Shown here piece after piece: positions 1 to 13,300 of a stretch of 64,000 nucleotides of DNA. The stretch comes from Solenopsis invicta (Eukaryota > Arthropoda > Insecta > Hymenoptera > Formicidae). Positions within the stretch are counted from its first letter, which is position 1. The number at the start of each line of letters is the position of its first letter. A program made the translations under genes and the position numbers. A model generated the notes under the pieces. That model was not told the origin of the DNA. It saw nothing but the letters and a program-made list of their open reading frames with translations, and made no database searches. The stretch is taken from assembly GCF_016802725.1 (NCBI RefSeq), contig NC_052664.1, positions 20,728,405 to 20,792,404 on the forward strand, read 5' to 3'.

Positions 1-2628
1 CTTCCTCAAGTGTCTGTGATATAATTTTTGGAACTCTTAGTCTATGTTGCTATTAACTGTTCCAAGAACTGTTCTATCTCTTTGGCACGAGGCCACCACG
101 GAATGAGGCGTCTCATTTTAATAAGCGGATAGCGCAGAGTTTTTTGACTACTAATTTTTGATTATTTTGTATTTCACTGAGGATGACCAATATTTAAAAG
201 GTCGAAACTCGTAAGGTTTGAATCTCGTAAACATGTCTTGTTTTGTTTTTTGGCGTATAACAACCTGCGCAGCTCGTCAGCTCTCTATTATTCTCTTTTA
301 TTTTGTATTTATTATATGAGTCTAATTATATTTATTTTGTTTCCTTTGTTTTTAATTTTTGTTTTATTTTCTTGCATCAATACAAAATGGCTGAAGCTCT
401 GTAAATGAGACTACTTTCTTTCTCATTAGCCTCCGCGGCTTGTAGCAGAAATGCCGTACACTTTCAGTAAGGACAATAAGTACAATTTTTTTGTAATGTA
501 CATTAAACTTTCTTTTAAATACACGCATATATATTGAAATACTAATTTTTGTAGAAATGCTAAACGTTTGAAAACAGAATATCATTTTTACTAAAAAAAA
601 AATTGGAAAAGTATTTATAACAATAAAAGATTTTAACGTAAAAAAAAATCATATGTACTTCTCTCTAGAGAATTTAATTTAGCAACTACCGTGAAAATTT
701 GAAGTGAATTGAATAAAATTTGTTAAAGTTATACTGCAAACCAATTTAAAACATGATTTTGAAAAAAACGAGTTTAAAATTGTTTAAATCAATTGTAAAA
801 CTATTTAAAAAAATTTGTACACGTATAAAAACAATTGCATCTTATTTTTGAGACTTTAAGGCATCATTTAAAACGATAAACTTTTTTTCCATTTTTTGAA
901 AGTTTCACACGAATTAATTTTCATCACCAGAAAGAGAATGTATAAAACAGAATCAGTGTATTATTACTGAAAGACAGTATAGTCATTATGATCGAGTTAT
1001 AAATATTGTACTGTAAATCGGTAAGATTTTATTGAAAGAATTAATTAGTATCAGTGAAATACTCATTGATATTCAATATAATCATTTCACTGTTTTTAGT
1101 GATATTTTCACTAGTTCAATTTAAAAAAGTATTTTTTGTGATAAAAAAGTATTAATTAACTTGATGCACTTTTTCAGCACATGAAATAGCAATGATTTGA
1201 CAAAATATATGATAGATTAATTGGGAAAAAAAAAGAAGAGAAGAGAAAGAAATGATTGGCAGGTATATAGATAATATCGGAATAAAATAAATAAAAGTTT
1301 TTATAAAAATAATGAATTGGTTTCTTTATTAAGCATGTTGACATTTAATATCTATAAATATTACTTTAAAAAACAACAATAACATTTAAAGAATATTTAG
1401 GTATATAAAATTAAACTTGATTAAATTAAAATTAATTCAATTGTATAAAATTATTGCAAATATTTGTCGTCAGTTCTAATTTCCATTCGTATTCACTATA
1501 TTTTCTTAATAAACAAAATTTGAAATTTTGTCTAAGGAAAATTTGTTCAGGGATTATTTTGTTGATTTTGACTTTTTGAAATAATTTTTCTGCAAATTTT
1601 ACTGTACTTTTCCAAATAATTTTATATGATTTGTATTCGAAACGCGCTTATAAAAGCGTTAGAGCGCTTTTTTGTCATCTTATCTTTATTTTAATTTTAA
1701 TAAACGATAAAGACGGATGATGAGAAAGCTGACATTTTTATAAGCACGTGTAGGAGCCTATAAGGTTTATTGATCTTGTATTTACAATTAGATTTTTCAT
1801 GGCCATTTGAAATACGATTCGGTGGTCGCGGACGTGTTTGGGAGTGCGAGCTTATTTCTAGTGTACAATTGACATTCTAGAAACCAGAAGCTATTCCCAG
1901 GCTATTTCTCGAAGCAAAAGTAAGAGAGAGAGGGAAAGAAACTATGCCGAGCATAGTACAGTATGAGCAAATTAGTATATTTCAATGCCTTATTGCCCAA
2001 ATCTTATCGATCATTGCAAAAGCTACTATGATCAGTAAATTAAGTTTTTTTTTCGAATAATCTCTATCATTGATCTTTTTAAAACTTATGATACGATATT
2101 TTTCTAATCAATGTAAAGAAATATCTACATGTATAATTTTAATTACACATAATTAAATAATGGTTGAATAAATAAATTCTCTCTTGTAAAATGAAAAATA
2201 TATGACATTTTTTACAAAATTATAATGTACTCTTTAAATCTAAAATATAATACATTTATTTGCTTACAAAGAAAGTAAAATGTACTGCATAAAATAATGA
2301 GTCACTCGGTGAGAAAAGAATCAATTGAAAAGAATCAAAAAGATATATTATCTAAATAGATAATTTTGTTGTTTTATATCTATTATACATTCTTGAATAT
2401 ATCTCTATTTAGGAATTATATGCAGCATAATAATAATATCAATTGGATGCATAATAAAAGTCATAATAGAGACCAATTAAAATGCCAACTCATTTATTGC
2501 AATAAACCAAATCATTCTTTATTTCTTTATGAGACCAGTTGATATTTTATCTAATGTTTTGGCTATATAAACGCGTTATTTAAATAATATAGAAATTTAT
2601 ATGTATGTACAAAATAATAAAATTACTC

Positions 2629-2890
2629 ACACGGAGAAAAATCGAAACAATAAACTCAGAATAATAATAATGTAAACAAATAAAAACAGATTTGATTATC
2701 AAATTTTATATAGAGAGAACGGTTTTGCTGAAATTTAACTAAACAGATCTGAAAATAATTTTAGATCCAAATAATTATGGAGAATATTCAAGCATGATGA
2801 ACAATGCTGCAAAAACTTTTAATATTCTAGCAACCAGTTTGAGGGAACCATATAATTATTTTGATGGTCTAACAAAATTATTTTCAGTGT
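2629..2890. mobile_element. MITE-like element with ACACNGAGAAAAAT-type ends
   Basis: The left end reads ACACGGAGAAAAAT and the right end ATTTTCAGTGT, an imperfect terminal inverted repeat. The inner part from about 2770 to 2880 (key words 'ttttaatattct', 'aaccagtttgag', 'ttattttgatggtctaaca') recurs at 55696-55850. It has no coding capacity and I could not define a target-site duplication. A non-autonomous DNA element is the simplest reading. Confidence 0.5.
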
Positions 2891-5800
2891 ATAGCCAAAT
2901 AAATTTAAAGTTTGATTAACTTTTTAGTTCACTGAAAGCTGGATACAAAAAATAAATGTATAACAAATCGAGAAGCGACAATTTTGTTTCAATATTTGTC
3001 CATTATTTTTAAACAAAGATATATACATTTAAAAAATGTTAAAAGATTAACAAAACAAATATACAGCATTTCCATTTCTTTTCATGGTAAACGTCAAAGC
3101 AGATTCTGCGAACGTTCATTCAGTTTATGTCAAATATTGATAAAATATAAACTTATTTATTCGTTACGCAAAAATTAACGTAAATTAATTTCAATTTAGA
3201 ATGCATATAGGAAATATTTAGAATATTTGGAAAGCAGCGTTATTGCCGTTTAATTGCGAGCGCTTTGCTGTTTACGGTATAATTTGGTAGGGTACTACGG
3301 TTGTCTAATTGGTCCTCAATTTCCGCCTCTTGCGCTCCAGTGAATTAACCTTTGACCGTATCATCTGATGATTTAAGCGAGTTTTGCGTGCCATCTACGT
3401 TTGCAAATTGTTCGTCGATGCGGCTCATGCGGCGGTGTTCGTTGCCAAACGTTGACCTAACACGAACTTCATGAAATTTAAATGGAGCGTACAGCAATAT
3501 TATTTTACTTGTTACATTTACTTTATTATTTTTATTTTATATCAAATGAATTGAAACACAAAAATATCTTCGTGCAAAAGTTTTACAAATGTATTCCAAC
3601 GTGGGAAAATATTTTGCAATTTTCTGGAACAAATTTAATAAAATAAGAAGTAAACGAGGTCGGAGCAATTTTAAGCATATATCACGCTTATCTGATAGAA
3701 AACAAATAATTCCACGAATAGCAGCGTAATGTAAAATTCACATAGCTATTTTTTTAAGATTTCGCTAGATTAAGAATTTTTACATTTCCAGAAGTGTTTT
3801 AGGAGGGACACCGGATTATACGCGAGAAAATATATGATCCCGCGAAATACACCGCACAATGTTCCGCATTCGAGTTTATTTCGCATTTTTCCCTGATTCT
3901 CCGAGAGGAAAAATTGTTTTCGTATATAAAGCGACGACAATTTTCGCTTAGAAATCCAGAATAAATTCGGCTGTTATGTACCTGTGCCGCTATCGCCTTT
4001 ATCGAAGTACAATCGCGAAGAGGACTATACCACGTTGTACCACGAGCGTGAATCAACTTTCACGCTCACACACCTCGAGGCTCCCCTGTGCCGTGCTCCA
4101 CTGTGTGGCAACCACACGCGAGCACAACCCTCTATCGCTTTCTATACCCAAACCCCACGACAAGTGCGCCAAAGTAATCGAGTCAGACCGGCATGTGCCT
4201 CCATGTATGTATTGAATATGTATTCGATATGTATGTATATTACATATATGTATATACATGTTCGGCCTACGACACGCGATCGTAAGCATTGAACTTCTAG
4301 CACGAAACGTCAATGTTTCTTCTGGTAACGTTGGAATATATTTCTTCGTTACGTTTTGCCACGATGCGTCTAAACTCATCTTTCAAACAAATGAAAATTA
4401 TTCCGCAGTCGCTTATATTAGCGATGCGAAAAATTTATTCTCGCCGCGTCTCTCCCTTTATTCTTGCATTCTTCATATACATTTAACTTTTTAAGTTGAT
4501 GTGGCCATGAGAATTAAAAAATTGACGTTTTATTCCGATTTAAATTCATCCTTTTCAGATCCTCTCGAGATTCTTAAATTGAATGTAAAAACGTTCTCTT
4601 CGTACTTTCCGTTAGTTTCGCATTTTAATTCTTTCGAACTTTATAAGCAATTGAATTTATTATACTTTTCCTAGTACTCGTTCCCTTCTTTACACTTATA
4701 ATCTTAATATTTTTTTTTATTACACTCTTGATTACAATCTTAATATTTTTTTTGAATCTACGAAAATTTGTCTTGGCCAGCAAAACCGATCGACATAATT
4801 AAATTTCTCTTTCTAAAATACTGATTTACAATTTCAATTTAAGTTATTGTTATCTTTGAAAATGCAAAGGTCTACAATATAATACACCTAGTCGATACAT
4901 ATTGCAATTCTGCAAATGGAGTTCGATACGTGTTGTACATATGTCAAGAAAGTTCGCGATGTTATAGTCCCGCGAGAGTTGCAATCCTTGACGGCGCGTC
5001 GAGTTGCAAAATAAAGAAAAGAGGGTATAAGATACGGGAAAGAGACAGCCGCGCATAAGACCTTACGACTCGATAGAGAGTAAAGCTGTGAAATAGAAGC
5101 GAAACTATTTCCTTAACTATGCGACGAGACCATTGATGAAGAGACAAACACACGATGCTTGAAACTTCCGCGATGTAAATCATGTATGCGCCAGTCGACA
5201 AAACATTTATTTTTTTAAATCAGAAAACAGAAATAAAACAAAATATATCGTATTATAAAGTTTTATGCAGTTCATGAAACTTTAAATTAACTGCCACAAT
5301 TAATCGCGAAAATTCATAGACAGTGACGATTTATTGCTTTCTTTGAATATACATATACGTAAATGAATCCTGATATATTATCTTAATGATAACGTATCTT
5401 ATATTTATTTTTGTTGATATAAATTATACTAAATAATTTAATCAACGATTTGTAGTTTAATTTAATATAAAGTCGTTACATACATATCTCATATTTGAGA
5501 TAATAATGAATTATTCAATATGAAAATGTTTCTTTAACTTTAATTTTAAAAGAAAGTTCTTAATTTCTGGATTTTTTCCAAAAGCTAAATTTATTCAATT
5601 TATGTATAATATTTTTAATTATTTTAAATTTCACACTACATTATTTTGAAATTCTGCTGAGAAACTTGCAGTTTTAATAATCTAAAATATCTTATGTATA
5701 TGTAGATCTTTGAAAAAAAGAATTGATAAAGTACTTCAATAAACTAATGATATTTCATAGTTGCTGATATAGTAACCACTTGTTCTTAAGGATATAAAAT

Positions 5801-6168
5801 TAATTAAAAGAAAATTGCTTTTTTATCTTTTAATACTCTGTAGTAGAAAAATAATTAGTTAATCAAGCTTTATATAAATTAAGCTCTATGCAAATGAAAA
5901 ATAAGATAAGATCATGGTCAATAATAGCCAATTAAGGAGAATTAAAAAATTTAAAATATATTTACTCTTAAATGTGATGAATAAAGAATAATAAATTTCT
6001 CATTCTGTTTATTTTAATTAATAAATTTGTTAATTTATTCTATTTTTTTATTGTCATTGTCACTTTGATTTAAATTATATATTTTAATCAATTTCACATT
6101 TTTGTCTCTTTTTTAAAAATTATTGTTTATACTGTAAAAAAACTCAGTAAGATCGAAACGTACGTATC

Positions 6169-6416
6169 ACACTGAAAACGGTTGTTACATTATTTAGAAT
6201 TCTGGTAATTTAACCAGTGATCTGTTTAAAGACAAATCAGAAATCTTGTAGGAATTATCAGATTATGGTAAAGTCTGATTATTAAATGTTCTAAGGTTTT
6301 AATTTTTTATAAAATTTTGAGCTCTATTATAATAACCAGAAATTCAGCTTGTTTTCATCAAAACGCGTTCTATCATATATCTCTTATTGATATGGTAAAG
6401 TTATTTTTCTCAGTGT
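6169..6416. mobile_element. MITE-like element with ACACTGA/TCAGTGT ends
   Basis: The ends are ACACTGAAAA on the left and TTCTCAGTGT on the right, the same terminal type as the element at 2629-2890. The interior is AT-rich and non-coding. No clear target-site duplication is visible, so the call rests on the terminal repeats alone. Confidence 0.4.
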
Positions 6417-7280
6417 AATTTATTATTCAACCATTAAAGAATAAACGTATTTTTATGTTGTTAATCTTCTTAATTGACTTATTGGCTCATTATTTTTTCC
6501 TATTTGAGTTAGAAAGATGTTTAAAAAGTTTTATACTTATGTATAAATTATTTAAAATGTTCATAAAACTTGTATACGTAAAGGCTCATACTTTTAATAT
6601 GTGATAGTACATTTTAAACCAAATTTAATCTTAAAAATATTCTCATTTGCAAGTACACACGCATACACACATGCACCCAAGTGCATATTTGCGTATATAA
6701 AGAGACTCATATTGATATAAAAATTTAATGTAAAATTAAACAGTAACTGACCATTATCTTAACTTATTTGTATTTGGATGTATCCAGCTAAATTAACTAA
6801 TTATCTTCTAATGCAAAATGCTAAAAATAATTATATATTAATTATATATGTATAGAATAGTTCATGTTACTAAAACTGTTAATTCTTCAAAATTTTAAAA
6901 TAACATAGTGTAAAATTTAGTACAACACTGGTATGCATTAATTGGATAAATTTTGTTTTTATGTGAGTAAATTTAGAAACTAAAGAAAATCTTTTACAAT
7001 TCAAGTTAAAGAAATTCTTTTATGTTTCAGATAAAATTTTATTTCCTAAACATCTTCTGTATTATCCTTTACATCTTTTTTACAGCACGATTGATTAAGT
7101 TTTAATTTTTTAGGAAATTAACTAAAAAAAAATAAAAAATAAAAATGCTTCAATTAAAAGCTTATTGATTTTTGAACGCAAATGTATATCATACGTTTTA
7201 TAAAAGACTGAATTTTCGTTAGATACACAACAGAATGAAATATGATAATAACTACAATAATTGTAACTGGTAAATATTTT

Positions 7281-7960
7281 GATCACCTCCCCAGCTACCC
7301 CTTTCGCGTACCCAAGATTCATGAGAGCCACGCCGTCTCATTCACCTTGATGTTCGAAGCTCCATGAAACCACCATTGGAAAATCCACCCCTCACTCTCA
7401 TCAATATACGGATATTTCTACGAAGGATAATAAGAGAAACTCACCAGGATCGTCACGTGGTTAACCACGGAAGTCTTCGCACAGGAACTTGCTGCCCGAC
7501 AGACGGACGGACGGACGCACCCCGGGACGACGCACACTCCCGGCCCGGTCGTCACATGTCAGAGCCCTTTCGTCGAATCGTACACAGTGGAATAAGCGCG
7601 GACTCGTTCATCCCCGCGACATCGGGCAGGTCACGCGTTGTAGACGGCCGGCCCAACCCGTCGCTTCTGTCGTTTCGGTGGTGGTCCCCCATCCCCTTCT
7701 CCTCTTCCTCTTTCTCCTTCTCCTCCTCTTCCTCCTCCACCTTCCGCCTCCCTCCTAGGCTGGTTCGTGCATCGCTCCTTCTCCTTTTCACGGACGCGTG
7801 CAGCGCGAACAATCACCCTCTCCTTCCCTCGCCCTACTCCCCTTCGGTACTCATCAGGACCTTACCCGACGCTCCCGACGTGAGGGGATAAAATCCATAA
7901 GACGCGCGTCTGCGCCCTCGACCCACCCTCGTGTTCACGACATAAGCGCCCTTTAACCGA
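7281..7960. other. GC-rich island with a long pyrimidine tract
   Basis: This 0.7 kb block is sharply GC-richer than the surrounding AT-rich DNA, has many CpGs and tandem GGAC units near 7503-7517, and carries a CT-rich tract on the + strand at about 7690-7760. A 175-codon open frame at 7364-7891 exists, but its translation is low-complexity (S/P/R-rich) and the opposite strand is also open, as expected of GC-rich DNA. It could be a promoter/CpG island, an untranslated first exon of a gene outside the window, or a GAGA-factor-type regulatory element. I cannot choose between these. Confidence 0.4.
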
Positions 7961-9542
7961 GACGCTTCGAACTACCTCTACCACTTACTCGAAAGGAAAA
8001 AAGTAGTTTTAAGGGTGGTAGTTTATGTTAGGGTTGAACTTTTATTTATTAAATATAAATAATATACATATTGTGAATACAATCTATAAACTATGTAAAT
8101 AATAATTTATGTAACACAGAAAATTTATTTTTTTTTAAATAATTATAAATATAGTCTATTACTTTAATTTTTAATATTATATATTTTTATTTTATCAATA
8201 TTAAAGCTATTTTATAACTTAATTACTTTCTATCCAGTTTACAAAAATAATCCTGATTTACCCTTACAACGTATTTGATTTGCTGTTTGATCTCACCTCA
8301 AATTAATGGTCTGTTCTTTTTAGTTGAATTTCTTGCACAATTTATCTCGTTTTTATTATTAAAAAGAACAAAGGCCGATTCAAAGTTGAATTGAATTAGC
8401 AAGTTGAATACGCTATTGTTTAAAAGTTTATAAAATATAAATTAATGCAAAAAATTAATCACGATGAACCAAAAAAATATCATCATTTATCGTTTCAAAT
8501 ATTTTATAAAATATATTTTAGTGAAATAAACAAAAATGCGAAACATTTTTAAAAAATGCAGAACTATACTGAGCCATAGATTAATAAAATAGGTATATAA
8601 AAAATAATATTAAGTTAAATTGTTAATATAAAATATAAATAATAAAAAATATATGAAATATAAAAAATAAAAATTTTAAATTAAAATTTCTTATTGAAAG
8701 AAAAAATTGTTTTGTGTATTTATTATCAAAATTGAGAAAAAGAATCAAGCAAATTCTTTCTTAAAATTGAAGTATTGAAATAAAATGAATATGATTGGTT
8801 TTAAATTAAAAGAATCAAATCATGTATTCAATTACATTTGAACAATTCACAATCGACTAAATAATGCATGATTGGTTAATTCTCTTTCTGTCTAAGATGT
8901 TGGACTAATTTCCAGGATAACACAGACTCTTAATTTTGTTAATTTAATGATAATCCTCAATTTTCTTAGTCAAGTTACATTTCGATGTTTTTAAGAACGC
9001 ATTATACTCAGCATTTGTTTACTAATATAGATTTAACTTATCTTAGTTTAACTTATTTTTTATTTTTTCTAGTACTAAAAATTAGAAAAAGCTGAAGATT
9101 GAATTAAAAATGAAGAATGAGTTAAACTAAAAATTAAAATAATTTATATTGGTGAACAAGAACATAAAAGGATCTACAATAGCTGCGTTCCAAACTTCAC
9201 TGCCAGTATTGAAGATCTACAATTTACGTAATGTGAACTATAGATTTTTAGTACTAAGGCTGGTATTTATAGTCGATTTTTATATTTAAGATCGTCTAAG
9301 TACATATAATTTTAAGATGTCATCAACTAATCAAAGAGCTGTATTAGGATCTTAGTAACATTTTCTAGTGTAGTAGATTGTATGACATTTGCCGGAATCG
9401 TCCAATTAAAACGGATCGTCCGACGTTCTAATTGAACGATTTCGAGAAATGGCGTCGAACCTGGATTAAAACCCACTGCACTCGAAAACGCTATAAGATA
9501 TGGCTTAAGACGGTCTTGAAATAAGAACCGATTATGAATACG
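7961..9542. other. AT-rich intergenic DNA
   Basis: No gene is visible. A diverged relative of the fold-back element at 55542-55669 seems to lie around 9020-9165: both share a 'ctagt(a/t)ctaaaaatt(a/g)gaaaaag' core and a right end like 'ggtg..aa.gaacataaa'. Confidence 0.4.
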
Positions 9543-9663
9543 GGGGGCCTATTCTCGAAAAATATCGCATACGAAAATACTAGGGAACTCTATAATATAT
9601 GTAACGTATACTATAGTATTTTCGTATATTTTTGTATGCGATATTTTTCGAGAATAGGCCCCC
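9543..9663. mobile_element. Near-perfect palindromic fold-back element (MITE)
   Basis: The left arm, starting GGGGGCCTATTCTCG, pairs over about 40 bases with the right arm ending CGAGAATAGGCCCCC, leaving a short AT-rich loop near 9583-9612. The whole unit could fold into one hairpin. It lies about 720 bases upstream of the TRMT2A-like gene start. It has no coding capacity. Confidence 0.7.
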
Positions 9664-9718
9664 GGGCCTAACAGTGTATATCGAAATGCAGCCAATGTAA
9701 TCATACAACGTAAACGAC

Positions 9719-9786
9719 ACTGCGATGCTGCAACCAATCAAAGAAGAGAATGTATGGCTTTTTTCTCTGATTGGTTCATCGCAGCG
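9719..9786. repeat. Inverted repeat with facing CCAAT boxes
   Basis: The left arm (CTGCGATG..CAACCAATCA) and right arm (TGATTGGTTCATCGCAG) are inverted copies of each other, so two CCAAT boxes face each other about 35 bases apart. It lies about 600 bases upstream of the TRMT2A-like start codon. It may be a proximal promoter element or another small fold-back repeat. Confidence 0.45.
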
Positions 9787-10281
9787 TTATAACAACTGCG
9801 CTCCAGTAGACGCTCTTTTTGATAGCTCAGCCAATCGCCAACGAATGTTCTTTACACTTTACAGTTGCTCCTTTTGTACTTTCTAGCACTTCTTCTTTTT
9901 CTGTCAACGCTCGATCGTATATCTGTCCTGTTTTTACTAGTGTTAATCTGCTAATAGCTAAGCGTAGTGCTTCAATAAAAGAATAGGTCTATATATTCGT
10001 ACGCATTTCAGCATATCCGTTCGATAGAAGTGCAAAGCGAGAACGCACGAGAACGTCACAAACGAAAACGAAAGGCGATTGTGGTGGACGCGTTTTACTT
10101 TGACGCCCGTTCGTTTTCTAACAGCGGAGCTAACAAACGGTAAGAATTGCCCCCTCATAAACAATCGAACAGTTGAAGACGTATGTACACGTTTTAAACC
10201 ATTATTAACGTGTTACTGCTGTTGATGCTGCTACCAATGATGTAGCCACGATCAATTCTGTCTTTCTTGCCAGTCATCGCA

Positions 10282-10298
10282 TTACGTCATATATATAG
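10282..10298 (+). promoter_or_regulatory. CRE/AP-1-like site abutting a TATA box
   Basis: TTACGTCA at 10282-10289 runs directly into TATATATAG at 10290-10298. The start codon of the next gene is at 10383, leaving room for a short 5' UTR. The arrangement resembles that upstream of mRpS10 and fits a core promoter, but the transcription start is not known. Confidence 0.4.
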
Positions 10299-10382
10299 TT
10301 GTTGATATTGCAACTCGAAGACGATAAATAATTTTTCCGCAAGTGTCAATTCCGTTCGACTTCGTGTTTTGCAGTTGGAACC

Positions 10383-13300
10383 ATGGGCGACTCCTTGCTG
10401 ACGGGTAAATGTTTCAAGCTGCAACTGTACACGTTATCAAAAGTCAAATTTGTGGAATTGAAATGGAATGTTTCAGAGAAATTCTTGTCTATTGGCTTAA
10501 TTAATCACTTATTGTTACAATCATTTACTGTATTTTCTACCATTGTCATTTGATACATGTTTTGTAGAGGATACCGAGATACTTACAAACAAAGAAGAGC
10601 AATATAAGGTAATAGATGAGTGTATGGAAGAAACAGAAGAGACACCTGATACCATACAAGGGACAGAGGCAGAAGTTATAACATGTCCAATTATAGATTG
10701 TCCAAAACTGGATGATGCAATTCAGCAAGATCCCAAGACTAGTACTGGTAGGATTTAAAAAATTATTCCGAAACCATTATTATCACAGTTATTTTTTTTT
10801 ATAACAGAATGATAACATTTATTTGTTATTTATAACAGTGACAAATATAATCATTACGTTCATTATTACTTTGTACACATACAATGTGTATAGAACGTGC
10901 ATAAGAAAATTTTAAAATTTTGGGATGTTATATATGACCATGTTGCAATTAACCATTGTAGATCCCATGTTGAATTGACCAATTAATGATATAGATATTT
11001 CATAGGGCTGAACTTCTTGTATGAAGTTTGCCTTTTTTCTTTTTCTTTTTATATTGGAGAGGAAAAGAAGAAAGATGCAAGAAGTTTAGTTCTAAAGTAT
11101 GGAAAAAGAACAAATCTATTATCAAACGAAAAAAGAACAAATCTATTATCGAATTTCAAGTTAATCTAGAAACGAGCTTTGAGCCAAACTTCTTCACATA
11201 TGCATGTCCAAAGTTTTATTCAATCAAAATTATCCACTTTCTGAGCATTGCAAATATTTTTGTGATCTATGTTGTAGCATTAATTTTATGCAGTGAAACA
11301 TGTTATATAATGAATAACGATAAATGAAAATTAGTCCAAAGTTACTAAACTTTTCTCAAACATTTCTTTTTGATTTATTAAAATGTTGAGGATATTTTGC
11401 TTTTTCTACTGATTGTGTGTCCTTGTAAGTACTAATTAAACATATAAACATTTTTTTTTTATTTTGGTCTGTCTCAAAAATAAACTAAATATTTTAATGC
11501 AGACACACTAATGCTACATGTGTATCTGGATTACATACGTCATATATTGTGACTGACTGAGCAACTGTTTTCATTTAGTTTGACTTTCAGAGCTGTCTAC
11601 TGAAGCGTATAATTTTTCTATGTGACATTTTTTGATAAATAATAAAATATCTTTAGATAACAGACTATGGTCCCAAACATATGACATTGAAATGATTGTG
11701 GTTCAGGTCACAAAAAGTTTGCTTTAATAATGATGTAATTACATAGTTGACTCACAATCAAGGTTCAGCTTGAGGTTTAGCTTAACAATGTTGATTCAGT
11801 TTTATCAATATAATCAATAGTTATTTCTGTTAAATATATTACTGTAATCTATAATCGTAGTTTGATTATTATAATATTATAGTTAGAAAATGTAAAGGTG
11901 AAAATTGCTCATTTTTAAGACCAAAAAGAGTATTAAACAAATCTTGCAACATCAAAAATATGAATATACATGTAACATTTACATTTCTTGTATAATATAA
12001 AACGTTTATTATAGATGACATAAAATCTCATGATAACACGGATAAACCTGCTCCAATAAAAATGGAAAGTGATCAAGAATTGAACAATGATACTACTGAT
12101 TTCACTGCTGATATTAGCTTAGATCAGTTTGATGGACAGAAAGAGATAACAGATGAAGACGTGATGCATCATTTAGATGTGATTGAAAATATTGAAATAG
12201 ATCCTGAAACCTTTGGTGTGGATCAGTGTATGAGAGAAGAGAATGAACAATTAGATTTGTCTACAAAAGAAATGGAAGAACAGGAAGAAGAAAAAGATGA
12301 AATAACTGTGATTGAAGAAGAAGTAGAGGAAAAGTGGTATGAAATGAAGGTATATTAGTCAATTTTTTGTAATTAAATTTGTTAAAATTCGTGAAGCAGA
12401 AAATATTAAAAGGCACGATCGCGTCTCGCTCCAAAGTCTGAGCGAAGCGAGTCGCAGACCGACCCTCTTTTACCGGAGTCAGCGAGTTCTAAGCATGTGA
12501 ATATCACTATATACGAAATTTTTTTTTACCAGCTTTCAGAGAAAAATGAACTTTTAAAAGAAAGACTCTCGAAGTTAGCTCGAGTGTTAATAGTTTCTTA
12601 TCCTTCTTATGAAAAATGGTTAGAAAGAATAGAGAAGATAGAAGGATCGCCTATCTGTAAAATAGATCCAATTCGACGTTGTTCATTAAAAAAACCAAAT
12701 ACTAATAGATGGAAATTTCAATGTAAGTACAATAAATATCGCTTTTTTGAAATTTTTTATATTATATTTTTTATTTTATAAGTACAGTATATATTTTTGA
12801 AGAAAGCACATGTTACAAAAAATTGGTAAATATGTGCATTTTATACTAATTATTTAGAATTAATTTTGTATGTACATATACTTGTATTTTTTTTAATTTA
12901 AGGTTTTGTATGTATTTAACATTATTAATACATGTAAACTATGAAATTATCACATCTACTGAAGTATTAATATAAAACAATTTTTGCAGGAAATTGCATA
13001 TAATATAAATACCTAATAATAAATTTATTTTGAAAGATAATGAGATAAACAACTTTATTTTGTTTATATATTTATAATATAATACCTTGTATTGATTTCA
13101 TGTATAAACGAATGAGATATTGCATATAAATATTTAAGTAGAATAAAGACTTGTATTAATACATTGTGAAATATATTTTTAATATATTTTTAATATGGTA
13201 TATGTATGTGTGTATAGGCAAAGAAAAATGCAAACAAGAATCTATAAAACAAGAGTTTAATCCAGATTCTGGCAATAAAACATACTGGCAACTTGAACCA

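Larger units (their letters stand above)
1..7280. other. AT-rich intergenic DNA without a supported gene
   Basis: I find no open frame here with splice sites and a credible protein. The short frames present are low-complexity chance frames. The stretch contains fold-back elements at 2629-2890 and 6169-6416. It also has patches of higher GC near 3240-3480, 3780-4480 and 4900-5190 that could be regulatory, though nothing in them identifies a function. Confidence 0.6.

Noticed and set aside
4053..4379. 108-codon open frame on the minus strand
   Set aside because: No recognisable motif, and overlapping frames on the other strand are equally long. It looks like chance.
7364..7891. 175-codon open frame in the GC-rich island
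   Set aside because: The translation is low-complexity S/P/R, the opposite strand is also open, and no splice context or family resemblance is visible. GC-rich DNA gives long chance frames.
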